Source: Ignavibacteria bacterium
Lineage (GTDB): Bacteria > Bacteroidota > Ignavibacteria > Tepidaquicellales > Tepidaquicellaceae
Reading direction: 5' to 3'
DNA length: 64,000 nt
NCBI GenBank assembly: GCA_036262055.1
Contig: DATAJP010000002.1
Coordinates: 1 to 64,000, forward strand
Positions 55,481 through 64,000 of this stretch are shown here, one piece after another (positions within the stretch are counted from its first letter, which is position 1; every line of letters starts with the position of its first letter). The notes beneath the pieces were generated by a model. The model was not told where the DNA came from and searched no databases. It was given only the letters and a program-made list of their open reading frames with translations. A program made the translations under genes and the position numbers.

Positions 55481-57700
55481 ATGAGTATTAATTTAGATGA
55501 GTTAAATCCGCAGCAGAGACAGGCAGTTGAGCACATAGAAGGACCTAACATGATTATCGCAGGTGCCGGCAGCGGAAAAACAAGAGTTCTCACATATAAA
55601 ATTGCATACCTCCTCGACAGCGGAGTCAGTCCGTTTGAAATTCTTGCTTTGACTTTCACCAACAAAGCTGCAAGCGAAATGCGCGAGCGTATTTCAAAAT
55701 TAAATCCCGGAAGCGCAGACAAGCTATGGATGGGAACGTTTCACTCAATCTTTGCGCGGCTGCTCAGAATCGAAGCGGAGCGAATAGGATTCAATAGAAA
55801 CTTTACAATATATGATTCTGATGACAGCTTGAATGTTATCAAAGGAATAATGAATGCAAATAATGTTTCGCAAGATTCAACCAATCCGAGAGCGGTTCAG
55901 CACACAATCAGCAATCTTAAAAATAAATTCATAAACCCAGCGGAATTTTCTTTATTTGCAAAATCAGACTTTGAGAGGAAGGTTTTGACAGTTTATAATG
56001 AATATCAGCCCTGCCTCAAACGAAGCAATGCAATGGATTTTGATGATTTGCTCACAAAACCGATTGAATTGTTCAATAACAATCCCGATGTGCTCGAAAA
56101 ATATCAGGAAAGATTTAAGTTCATTCTTGTCGATGAATATCAGGATACAAACAAGGCGCAGTATTTAATTATAAAAGCATTATCTCAAAAACATAAAAAT
56201 CTTTCCGTTGTTGGTGATGATGCGCAGTCGATTTATAAGTGGCGCGGAGCTGAGATACAAAATATTTTTGATTTTGAAACGGACTTCACGGAAAGAAATT
56301 TATTCCGTCTTGAGCAGAATTACCGCTCGACAAAAAAAATTCTCCAGCTTGCAGATGATGTAATCAAAAAAAATAAAAAACAAATTGATAAATCTTTATG
56401 GACTGAAAACCTGGAAGGTGAAGAAATTCATTTAACGGAATCTATGTCAGATAGAGATGAAGCATTAAAAGTCGCAAAGAATATTCTCGATGAAATTCAT
56501 AAATCGAAATATAATTATAAAGACTTTGTAGTTTTATACCGCACGAATGCGCAGTCAAGAACGCTCGAAGATGCTTTGCGGATGCAGAAAATTCCGTATA
56601 CAATCGTCGGCGGCATCCGCTTTTATCAGCGAAAAGAAATTAAAGACATTCTCGCTTATCTAAAAATCATTGCAAATCCATTTGATAACGAATCTGTTCT
56701 GCGTGTGCTGGGAATGGCTGAAGGAGTCGGGAAAACAAGCGTGGATAAGCTCGTTGCAATAGGTGATGAGAAAGGCATACAGCTTTATGAGGTTCTGCAT
56801 ACGCTCGAAAAGCATCAGGGGTTCAGTTCAAATATCCGCAACAGATTAACTGAAGTAAATAATTTCATATCGAAGTTTAAATATCTGAAAGATGAAATGA
56901 GCTTGCTTGAGCTTACACGCGGAATTGTTGACCACACAGGAATTATACGGAACTTAAAATCCGAAAATACTTTTGAAGCCGAGGAAAGAATTGCAAACAT
57001 AGAAGAATTAATTTCGGCAATTGCAGAGTATTCCGACACGGTTGACAATGCTTCGCTTGAAGGGTTTTTGCAGGAAGTTTCGCTTGTAGCCGATATAGAT
57101 ACACTTGATAATCAGAAAAATGCAGTTACATTGATGACTATTCACGCGGCAAAGGGATTAGAGTTTCCTGTTGTATTCATAACCGGACTTGAAGAGGGAT
57201 TATTCCCTGTAGGCAATTCAATTACATCTGAAGAAGAGCTTGAAGAAGAGCGCAGATTGTTTTATGTTGCAATAACACGCGCAATGAGAAAGCTTTACCT
57301 TATGTTTGCAAATACGAGATATAAATTCGGGACACCTTCATATCAGACCAAGTCAAGATTCATAAAAGAAATCTCTCCTGAAATTTTTGATAAGCATATC
57401 AAACATGAAAGCTTAAAAAACAGAATGGAGTATGCGCCTGTTTCAAAAGCAAAATCAGGACGCGCGATTCAATATGATTTATACATCGGCAAAAAGAAAA
57501 AAGCAGAGAAAGAGGAATTTGAGAACGACAAGTTTCCTGATATTCACAAAGGAACGATTGTTGAACACGAATCATTCGGCAAAGGAAAAGTTATCAGTAC
57601 ACAGGGCGCAGGACTCGATAAGAAGGCAGAGATATATTTCGAAGACATCGGCTTGAAAAAAATTGTTTTGAAATACGCGAAGCTGACAATACGTGAATAG
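55481..57700 (+). CDS. UvrD/PcrA-type DNA helicase
   Basis: 739-residue superfamily 1A 3'-5' helicase for repair and removal of stalled complexes. Motif I AGAGSGKTRVL, II LVDEYQDTNKAQY, III VVGDDAQSIYKWRGAE, IV LEQNYRST, V TIHAAKGLEFPVVFITG, VI RRLFYVAITRAMRKLYL are intact. A C-terminal tail (~640-739) with a short beta domain (HESFGKGKVISTQGAG) is similar to the PcrA/UvrD Tudor-like domain. Single gene, own promoter. Confidence 0.96.
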   Translation: MSINLDELNPQQRQAVEHIEGPNMIIAGAGSGKTRVLTYKIAYLLDSGVSPFEILALTFTNKAASEMRERISKLNPGSADKLWMGTFHSIFARLLRIEAERIGFNRNFTIYDSDDSLNVIKGIMNANNVSQDSTNPRAVQHTISNLKNKFINPAEFSLFAKSDFERKVLTVYNEYQPCLKRSNAMDFDDLLTKPIELFNNNPDVLEKYQERFKFILVDEYQDTNKAQYLIIKALSQKHKNLSVVGDDAQSIYKWRGAEIQNIFDFETDFTERNLFRLEQNYRSTKKILQLADDVIKKNKKQIDKSLWTENLEGEEIHLTESMSDRDEALKVAKNILDEIHKSKYNYKDFVVLYRTNAQSRTLEDALRMQKIPYTIVGGIRFYQRKEIKDILAYLKIIANPFDNESVLRVLGMAEGVGKTSVDKLVAIGDEKGIQLYEVLHTLEKHQGFSSNIRNRLTEVNNFISKFKYLKDEMSLLELTRGIVDHTGIIRNLKSENTFEAEERIANIEELISAIAEYSDTVDNASLEGFLQEVSLVADIDTLDNQKNAVTLMTIHAAKGLEFPVVFITGLEEGLFPVGNSITSEEELEEERRLFYVAITRAMRKLYLMFANTRYKFGTPSYQTKSRFIKEISPEIFDKHIKHESLKNRMEYAPVSKAKSGRAIQYDLYIGKKKKAEKEEFENDKFPDIHKGTIVEHESFGKGKVISTQGAGLDKKAEIYFEDIGLKKIVLKYAKLTIRE

Positions 57701-57744
57701 TGAATTGTCATTTGTCAATTGTCAATAGTGAAAAGAAGTAAAAC

Positions 57745-58233
57745 ATGAAAAAAATTTTTATGACATTCATTTTTGTTCTTTTATTTGCAACTCATATTAA
57801 AGCTCAATCAGACAGAGATGTATTTAACAAATTGGTTGGTGGTTGGCAATCAAGTATAACAAATACCATAGGAGGTGTGACTGTAGAGACAATAACTGTT
57901 GTGAATTTTGAATGGGGTAAGTGGAACAAAAATCATTTAATGATAAATTTTACTTATTATAGTGATTTAGGGATTAGAAATGGAGATATAGGGTATTTAA
58001 TGATTGACAGTACCGACAGTTTTGTTTATGCTACCTGGCTTGATGAATGGGGAATAGTAGAAGCTAAATGGGGCGAACCTGAAAATGAATTTGGTATAAC
58101 TGACAATAAAATTATTTTTTCAAATGATAAGCAAATTCGAGAGATAGAGCTTTCTGAAAATAATCTGACAATAACAGCATTTACGAAAAACGGAAAGTAT
58201 TTAGGTAAGTTTTCTTATAAAAAGTTTTGGTAA
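57745..58233 (+). CDS. Secreted lipocalin-like protein, DUF1579-type
   Basis: 162 residues with a signal peptide (~1-20, ending IKAQ) and a beta-rich mature part (LVGGWQSSITNTIGGVTVET; NFEWGKWNKNHLMINFTYY) resembling small lipocalin-type folds such as DUF1579. No lipid-box cysteine is seen. Function unknown. Short TTGTCAATTGTCAAT repeats lie just upstream. Confidence 0.6.
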   Translation: MKKIFMTFIFVLLFATHIKAQSDRDVFNKLVGGWQSSITNTIGGVTVETITVVNFEWGKWNKNHLMINFTYYSDLGIRNGDIGYLMIDSTDSFVYATWLDEWGIVEAKWGEPENEFGITDNKIIFSNDKQIREIELSENNLTITAFTKNGKYLGKFSYKKFW

Positions 58234-58312
58234 TTTTTAAAAATATAAAATTAAAATTTAATTGCTGAATTTCAAATAACATTCACATTTCACAATTAAC
58301 AATTCACAGCAT

Positions 58313-58720
58313 ATGGCATATTGGCTTTTAAAAACCGAACCTACAGTTTATTCGTGGGATAATTTAGTGAAAGATAAAAAAACTACGTGGGATGGCGTTG
58401 GCAGTCCTGCGGGATTAATGTTTATCCGTCAGATGAAAAAAGGTGATAAAGCTTTTATTTACCATACAGGTGATGAAAAACAAATCGTAGGCATCGGCGA
58501 GGTGACTACAAATTCTTATCCCGACCCGAAAGAAGACGACCAGAAATATGTCGTCTTCGATATTAAGCCCTTGAAAAAATTAAAACGCCCCGTTACTCTT
58601 GCTGAAGTAAAAGCCAATTCCAAGTATAAAGATTTTCGTCTCACTCGTGAACCAAGATTATCGGTCATGCCCGTTCCTGATGACTTCTGGGATGATTTTT
58701 TTAAAATGAGTGAGAAGTAA
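58313..58720 (+). CDS. EVE-domain protein (modified-base reader)
   Basis: 135 residues, a full single EVE domain: MAYWLLKTEPTVYSWDNL, WDGVGSPAGLMFIRQMKKGD, and FDIKPLKKLKRPVTLAEVK. EVE/THYN1 proteins bind modified bases in nucleic acids. It stands alone, with no restriction partner adjacent, so a housekeeping role is likely. Confidence 0.92.
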   Translation: MAYWLLKTEPTVYSWDNLVKDKKTTWDGVGSPAGLMFIRQMKKGDKAFIYHTGDEKQIVGIGEVTTNSYPDPKEDDQKYVVFDIKPLKKLKRPVTLAEVKANSKYKDFRLTREPRLSVMPVPDDFWDDFFKMSEK

Positions 58721-58795
58721 TTTTAGTAAAAAGTAAAAAAGCAAAAGTAAAAAATCCCTTTTTGACAAAGGCGTCATCGATGAATTTTTAATACT

Positions 58796-58821
58796 GGGAT
58801 TCCCGCTTACGCGGGAATGAC
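58796..58821. repeat. REP-like palindrome
   Basis: GGGATTCCCGCTTACGCGGG then AATGAC. Perfect 8-bp stem ATTCCCGC (58799-58806) / GCGGGAAT (58811-58818). Same family as 45336 and the copy in mnmE. Confidence 0.8.
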
Positions 58822-58863
58822 TTCACTGGATTTATTTTTTGCCTTTTTACTTTTGCCTTTTGC

Positions 58864-60657
58864 TTATTTAATCAACATCATCTTCTTCGTTTCGACATAC
58901 GATGCGGTTTCGAGTTTATAATAGTAAGCTCCGCTTGAAAGATTTCCTGCGTTAAATTTCACTTCATAGCTTCCTGCCGATAAATTTTCATTTAATAAAG
59001 CTGCAACTAATTTTCCTGTTAAGTCATATACATTTAATTTCACCTTTGACATCTGACCTTTGACATCTGAAGGGATTGTAAATTCAATAGTCGTTGCCGG
59101 ATTAAACGGGTTTGGATAATTTTGTTCCAATCTGAAATCCGAAGGATTATTATAATTAAATTCTTTTTCAATATTTACAATGCCGCCGTTTTCAGTAATA
59201 GTATATGATTTATTGATAGCTACATTCGTAAATACGCTTCTGTTTCCTGAGGACCATTCAACAACTATTGAATCAATAGTTGTTGCAACCCACAATCCGA
59301 AGCTTTGCCATAATGTCTGAGCACAATAACCATTTTGCCCCTCGATGACTCTCATTTGCCAGGTTGGTTTCCCCCACGTGTTTGCTTTAACTCTTATTTT
59401 TGTCCCGATGGCTGCTTTATTTGATGTAGTTCCGATACACCTTATCTGAACCCTTGCATTCGAGTTGCCGTTGTTCATATAACAATAATTATTCTGATTC
59501 TCACCAAAAGTATTTGCAACAAACAAATCAACGAAACCATCACCGTTTAAATCACCCCAACTGAAACCATATGAATAACCGCTGTCGCTTACCGATGCAT
59601 CTCCTGTAACTCTTTGAAATTCAAATTTACCCGTTTCATTTAATAAATTTTTATAAAGACGATTTGTAAGTTTTACTCCCACAGGACCATATGCCTGCGT
59701 AACAAAAATATCGATGTCGCCGTCATTATCAAAATCACTCCACGCACTGCACGCGTTATAACCGGGGTCATTTACTAATGTATCACCTGTCATTTTTGTA
59801 AAAGTAAAATTTCCGTCGTTTCGATATAAAGAATTTACGCCACCCCAGTTTGTTGTAAATAAATCCTCATCACCGTCATTGTCATAGTCACCCCAGCTGC
59901 CGCTCCAATAATTTCCTGCTTCGGCAGTTATGACCGTATTGGTAACTTTTGTAAAGTATCCTGCCCCATTATTCTTGTATAAATAATTAAACTGATTTTC
60001 TTCATTAGCAACAAATAAATCCTGGTCACCGTCATTGTCGATGTCAACCCAATTCACTCCACGTGATGCTCCGGTTTCACTCACAACAATTCCTGTATCA
60101 ATACGGACATAATTTCCTGCACCTGCGTTTTTATATAAAAAATTTTTGTGATTCGCGCCTGCGCTGTTTGAAACAAAAATATCAACCAAGCCATCGTTAT
60201 CATAATCACCCCATGAACAAGTTTCGGAATAACCTCCGGTTACTGAAACAGGATTTGTATTCAAAAATGTAAATGTCCCGTTGCCGTTGTTCGTGTATAA
60301 ATTATTACCTGCTCCGCTCCAGTTTACAAAACACATATCAAGGTCACCGTCATTATCGATGTCAGCCCAGCTGCTTCCGTCCGACCTTCTTCCATCCTGA
60401 ACAATTACAATATCAGTTACTTTTGTGAACGTTCCGTTACCGTTATTTTTATATAAAAAATTGTTTTGTCCGCCTATAAGACCATTGGTAACATAAATAT
60501 CCAGGTCACCGTCATTGTCATAATCAATCATATTCACCGAGCGCGATGCGCCCCCGTCATTTACAAACTGCCCCGTTGTAACTTTTGTGAAATATTGTGA
60601 GTATGATATGTTAACTGATACAAATACTGCTAAAATGCTAAGTATTATTTTTTTCAT
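58864..60657 (-). CDS. Secreted FG-GAP/VCBS + ASPIC/UnbV protein with T9SS sorting domain
   Basis: 597 residues. Signal peptide ~1-20. Seven or more FG-GAP-type repeats with the metal-binding DxDxDGDxD pattern (DYDNDGDLDIY, DIDNDGDLDMC and so on) fill ~40-400, giving a beta-propeller. An ASPIC/UnbV domain follows (~410-490: AAIGTKIRVKA; VEWSSGNRSVF). The C-terminal T9SS domain begins LEQNYPNPFNPATTIEF. In its first loop, SDVKGQMSKV comes from a 14-bp tandem repeat. Likely a calcium-dependent surface binding protein. Confidence 0.92.
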   Translation of the reverse strand: MKKIILSILAVFVSVNISYSQYFTKVTTGQFVNDGGASRSVNMIDYDNDGDLDIYVTNGLIGGQNNFLYKNNGNGTFTKVTDIVIVQDGRRSDGSSWADIDNDGDLDMCFVNWSGAGNNLYTNNGNGTFTFLNTNPVSVTGGYSETCSWGDYDNDGLVDIFVSNSAGANHKNFLYKNAGAGNYVRIDTGIVVSETGASRGVNWVDIDNDGDQDLFVANEENQFNYLYKNNGAGYFTKVTNTVITAEAGNYWSGSWGDYDNDGDEDLFTTNWGGVNSLYRNDGNFTFTKMTGDTLVNDPGYNACSAWSDFDNDGDIDIFVTQAYGPVGVKLTNRLYKNLLNETGKFEFQRVTGDASVSDSGYSYGFSWGDLNGDGFVDLFVANTFGENQNNYCYMNNGNSNARVQIRCIGTTSNKAAIGTKIRVKANTWGKPTWQMRVIEGQNGYCAQTLWQSFGLWVATTIDSIVVEWSSGNRSVFTNVAINKSYTITENGGIVNIEKEFNYNNPSDFRLEQNYPNPFNPATTIEFTIPSDVKGQMSKVKLNVYDLTGKLVAALLNENLSAGSYEVKFNAGNLSSGAYYYKLETASYVETKKMMLIK

Positions 60658-60739
60658 GATAAAAGTTTATTTTTTATATGAATTTAACGTATATTTAAAA
60701 GCTAAGTTTATTCAGAATCAATTTTAAACATATACTTCT

Positions 60740-62245
60740 ATGAAGCCATCAGAAGACCTTTTTGAGATAATAAAATCAATGACCAAAAGCGAAAAACGTT
60801 ATTTTAAGATTTACAGCAACCTGCAATCCGGAAACCGCAAAGAAAATATGAATTATCTGAAACTATTTAATGAAATTGAAAGACAGGCAGAAAACGGAAA
60901 TGAGTATGACGAAAGCAAAATTAAAGAAAAATTTAAAAAAGATAATTTTATCAAACAGCTGACCTTCACCAAAAATTATTTATATAACCAGATTTTTAAA
61001 AGCATGTTTAATTTTTATTCCGATGTTTCAAGCGATTATGAGCTTGGCTTAAATTTTTTTAAGACAAAGTATTTATACAGAAAAGGGCTCTTTGAGCAAT
61101 ATTTCAAAAGCTATAAAGTTTTAAAAGACACTGCGCTTAAATATGAAAAATACGGAAGTTATATCGATATTCTTAAACTCGAACGGATAATTGTAAAGAT
61201 GAAAGATTATCTAAAGCATAAACAAATTGACTATTATGAGGAAGAAAAACAGGCAATCAAAAAAATTGAGAACCTTACTGCATATTCAAAACTAACGCGG
61301 GAAATTTCAAATCTTTATAGAACCGAACGGTATTCAATGAATGCAGCTACTCACAAAAAAATTAACGAACTTAAGAACCATTATTTGCTTTCTAACGAAT
61401 CCGCCGCATTGACAATACAGGCAAAAGAGTATTATTGGTTTTTAAACGCTTTTCTTGCAAGGATAGAAAATAATATAGAGTTAAACTCCGAATTCAATAA
61501 AAAACGTCTTCAAATTGTCGAAAATCACCCTGATTCTTTCCGGGATTCCATAATAAACATAAAACAGGCGTGTCTTGAGAATCTCATAATTAATGCAATT
61601 TATCAAAAAGATTTTAAAACATATAAAGAAGTTTTTGATAAGCTTAACTCTTTAAAATTGAATGAGCGTGAAGCTGAAAAAAATTTTAAAGTGACACTTA
61701 AATATATTGAGTTTTTAAATAACCGAAACGTGCTTGATAATAATCAGTTGCTGAACACCATAGATGATATGTTTAACTTGATTGCATCTAATTCAAAAAT
61801 TTTTGACCGGGATTTTGAGTTGGAATTTTATTACAAGTCTTTAGTTACCCTGATTGAATTAAATGAATTCGAAAGGGCGCTTAAATTCTGCAATGTAATT
61901 TTAAATCATGATATAAATGAATTAAGAAAAGACATACTCATAAAAACACGCATTTTAAATTTGCTTGTTCATTTTGAGCTTCATAATTATGAACTTTTAA
62001 AATATCTTATTAAAAACACAAAATATCATTTAAGCAAATCAAGAGAGATTGACATTTCTGAAAAAGTTTTCATTCAGTTTTTAACGAGATTCATTTCAAA
62101 GAAGGATAACAAATCTAAAAAGAAGGTCTTGAGTAAGTTCAAAAATGATTTTGAATTGTTAAAAAATCCAGCCAAAGACGCTAATATTTCCGAAAGTTTT
62201 GATTACTCGGCGTGGATAAGCAAAAAGGCAGAAGAATACCGATAG
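60740..62245 (+). CDS. Helical TPR-like protein, unknown function (501 aa)
   Basis: Cytoplasmic, helical. N-terminal domain ~1-95 (LFEIIKSMTKSEKRYFKIYS, NYLKLFNEIERQ), then helical repeats to the end. It shares layout with the 480-residue protein at 5892-7334. Such proteins are common in Ignavibacteria/Bacteroidota, but I recall no function. It stands upstream of the DUF1028 gene on the same strand. Confidence 0.75.
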   Translation: MKPSEDLFEIIKSMTKSEKRYFKIYSNLQSGNRKENMNYLKLFNEIERQAENGNEYDESKIKEKFKKDNFIKQLTFTKNYLYNQIFKSMFNFYSDVSSDYELGLNFFKTKYLYRKGLFEQYFKSYKVLKDTALKYEKYGSYIDILKLERIIVKMKDYLKHKQIDYYEEEKQAIKKIENLTAYSKLTREISNLYRTERYSMNAATHKKINELKNHYLLSNESAALTIQAKEYYWFLNAFLARIENNIELNSEFNKKRLQIVENHPDSFRDSIINIKQACLENLIINAIYQKDFKTYKEVFDKLNSLKLNEREAEKNFKVTLKYIEFLNNRNVLDNNQLLNTIDDMFNLIASNSKIFDRDFELEFYYKSLVTLIELNEFERALKFCNVILNHDINELRKDILIKTRILNLLVHFELHNYELLKYLIKNTKYHLSKSREIDISEKVFIQFLTRFISKKDNKSKKKVLSKFKNDFELLKNPAKDANISESFDYSAWISKKAEEYR

Positions 62246-62294
62246 TGATTTAAACAGCGGAATTATTTATTTTGAGTCAACTAACATTCCGTTT

Positions 62295-63302
62295 ATGAAA
62301 ACTTTTTCCTTTCTCATAATTTTCTTTTTACTAAATTTTCATTTAGCATATTCCCAGGATACATTTTCAATCTGCGCCTGGGACCCCGTAACCGGTGAAG
62401 TCGGAAGCGCAGGCGCATCATGCGTTGCTAATTGTATTATACTAAGCGACGTTCATCCGGGTAAAGGCGTGATTCATTCTCAAGCATCGTATGTTGCCGC
62501 AAACCAGAATTATGCGCGGAGCTTGTTTCTTATGGGATTATCACCTCAGCAGATTATTGATTCATTAATTGCTCATGATGTCAGCAATAACCCGACTATA
62601 CGTCAGTATGGAATTGTTAAATCTACCACATCACAAAGAGCAGGATATACGGGAGTTAACTGCCTGAATTATAAAAATCATATTACGGGTCCGACATATA
62701 TGATTCAGGGAAACATTTTGCTTGGTCAGCAGATTCTTGATTCGATGGAAGCAAGATTTAACCGCGAACCGGGGAGTCTGGCAAAAAAATTAATGGCTGC
62801 TTTACAGGGAGCTAAAGTTATCGGTGCAGATACACGATGCGCTTCGCTAAATAAATCTTCCATTTCTGCATTTTTAAGAGTCGGCAGAACACAGGATACT
62901 CTCGGAAGCTTGTATCTTGATTTAAGAGTTAATAATACGCCGACCAACCGCGACCCGATTGATTCGCTTCAGGTGTTGTTCAACATGTGGAATCCTTCTC
63001 AAATCGTTAAACTCGAAAATGAAATTCCCGGAAGATTTGATTTATTTAATAATTATCCGAATCCTTTTAATCCCGTTACTACACTAAAACTCAGCATCCC
63101 TTCACAACTAAACGGGCAGAACATAAAATTAAACATTTATGATATTAACGGAAAGCTTATAGAAAAATTATTGGATGAAAAACTTGAAGCAGGTGTTTAC
63201 CAAATCAGCTGGAATGCCTCCGATCGTCCGAGCGGAATTTATATTTACAGCTTAATTACAAACGGAACGGTTATTTCTAAAAAAATGATTTTAGTGAAAT
63301 AA
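62295..63302 (+). CDS. DUF1028 (Ntn-hydrolase-like) protein with T9SS sorting domain
   Basis: 335 residues. Signal peptide ~1-20 (AYSQ). DUF1028 domain ~21-230: TFSICAWDPVTGEVGSAGAS, GKGVIHSQASYVAANQNYAR, GPTYMIQGNILLGQQILDSM; this family has an Ntn-hydrolase fold. The last ~80 residues are a T9SS sorting domain (NYPNPFNPVTTLKLSI, then SGIYIYSLITNG). Exported hydrolase; substrate unknown. Confidence 0.9.
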   Translation: MKTFSFLIIFFLLNFHLAYSQDTFSICAWDPVTGEVGSAGASCVANCIILSDVHPGKGVIHSQASYVAANQNYARSLFLMGLSPQQIIDSLIAHDVSNNPTIRQYGIVKSTTSQRAGYTGVNCLNYKNHITGPTYMIQGNILLGQQILDSMEARFNREPGSLAKKLMAALQGAKVIGADTRCASLNKSSISAFLRVGRTQDTLGSLYLDLRVNNTPTNRDPIDSLQVLFNMWNPSQIVKLENEIPGRFDLFNNYPNPFNPVTTLKLSIPSQLNGQNIKLNIYDINGKLIEKLLDEKLEAGVYQISWNASDRPSGIYIYSLITNGTVISKKMILVK

Positions 63303-63306
63303 TATT

Positions 63307-64000
63307 ATGAAGTTTTTTATTTTACTTTGTTTTCTCTTTATCTCAGCTAATGCATACACACAGTCTTACAACCGTGAGTATGCGCAAAAAGAGATGCGGA
63401 AGTATTCTCATCTGCTTTCAGACGGCAAAGGAACATATAAAGGCGATACAAACATAGATGCAACTTATTATAAGCTTTTTATTCAAATCAATCTCAATCC
63501 AAACAGCATAAACGCATACACGCAGATTAATGCAACTTCATTGAAAAATTCTCTCAGTCAGGTTTTTCTGGATTTAACAAACGGACTCACTGTTGATTCA
63601 GTTATTCAAAACAATAACAAAGTTAGCTGGACGCATAACTCGAATAAAATTTTCATCGATTTAAAAAATTCTGTAAGCATTGGCGAAAACATCAGCGTAA
63701 CTGTTTATTATCACGGGTTGCCGCCGCTTGATAATGAAAGCTTTGTATTTTCAACTCAAAGCGGTGCTCCTTTGATATGGACTTTATCGGAACCGTTCGG
63801 CGCATCGGATTGGTTTGTTTGCAAAAATACTCCTTCAGACAAAGCTGATTCAAGTGATGTGTGGGTAAAATGTTCAAGTGAACTGATTGCCGGTTCAAAC
63901 GGATTGCTTGTTGAAACATTAAACAACGGAGACGGCACAAATACATATAAATGGTCGAACAGATATCCCATTGCACAGTATCTGATTTCGCTTGCCGTGA
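63307..64000 (+). CDS. M1-family metallopeptidase, N-terminal part (cut by right edge)
   Basis: The first 231 residues of a secreted protein, running off the window. Signal peptide ~1-18 (ISANAYTQ). The part seen is the N-terminal beta domain of M1 aminopeptidases: THYYKL-like ATYYKLFIQINLN, then FVFSTQSGAPLIWTLSEPFG and DWFVCKNTPSDKAD. The zinc motif HExxH would lie beyond the edge. It begins 5 bases after the DUF1028 gene, in one unit. Confidence 0.85.
   Translation, partial: MKFFILLCFLFISANAYTQSYNREYAQKEMRKYSHLLSDGKGTYKGDTNIDATYYKLFIQINLNPNSINAYTQINATSLKNSLSQVFLDLTNGLTVDSVIQNNNKVSWTHNSNKIFIDLKNSVSIGENISVTVYYHGLPPLDNESFVFSTQSGAPLIWTLSEPFGASDWFVCKNTPSDKADSSDVWVKCSSELIAGSNGLLVETLNNGDGTNTYKWSNRYPIAQYLISLAV

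Noticed and set aside
57700-57730. Short TTGTCAATTGTCAAT direct repeats
   Set aside because: Too few and irregular for a CRISPR array or operator; likely dispersed simple repeat.

Overview
The window looks like a chromosome segment of a low-GC, Gram-negative member of the Bacteroidota/Chlorobi group, most likely Ignavibacteria. Four secreted proteins end in a type IX secretion (T9SS) sorting domain with the QNYPNPFNP-type motif common there. An LptD-type outer-membrane assembly protein, ExbB/ExbD genes, a Bacteroidota-style kdp operon and a gene II-type replication protein fit the same group. Species cannot be told from sequence alone.

Layout. 1-12.9 kb: two related secreted proteins (one cut by the left edge, one of 1685 residues and Cys-rich), small unknown genes, a secreted Kelch/BNR-like T9SS protein and a large MalT/SARP-type regulator. 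13.1-23.7 kb: a complete one-strand potassium-uptake block (kdpF, A, B, C, a short KdpD, a separate and frameshifted histidine kinase, a porin, micro-proteins) with a sigma-54 activator, a matching sigma-54 promoter and an upstream palindrome. 23.7-34.7 kb: an integrated element with a tyrosine integrase, a putative excisionase, a gene II-type rolling-circle replication protein, a hairpin cluster, an AAA-ATPase/subtilase pair resembling the ietAS anti-phage system, and a divergent SRAP / Y-family polymerase repair pair. 34.7-50.6 kb: mainly housekeeping (mnmE, an iron-type ABC permease, a histidine kinase, a membrane glycosyltransferase, dapF, lptD, TPM proteins, exbB/exbD, STAS protein, adk, rlmN). 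50.7-64 kb: a serine hydrolase, T9SS proteins, a UvrD/PcrA helicase, an EVE protein and a partial M1 peptidase.

The main discovery is at mnmE. The last 18 bases of mnmE, encoding FCIGK-stop, occur three times in the same orientation: at 34712-34729 (the real gene end), 23702-23719 and 13054-13071. All three still encode FCIGK-stop, with different synonymous and stop codons. The 3' end of mnmE is the known integration site of SGI1-type islands. I read this as a tandem array of two ~11 kb islands: a mobile defence/repair element next to its integrase, and beyond it a kdp potassium-uptake island without an integrase of its own. Short GTGTAA-type repeats at both ends of the integrase-bearing element look like integrase arm sites.

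Other points: an in-frame palindromic (REP-like) repeat inside mnmE, a DapF whose second catalytic cysteine is serine, a glycosyltransferase whose catalytic DD region lies upstream of its first usable start codon, and a tandem repeat translated inside a T9SS sorting domain.
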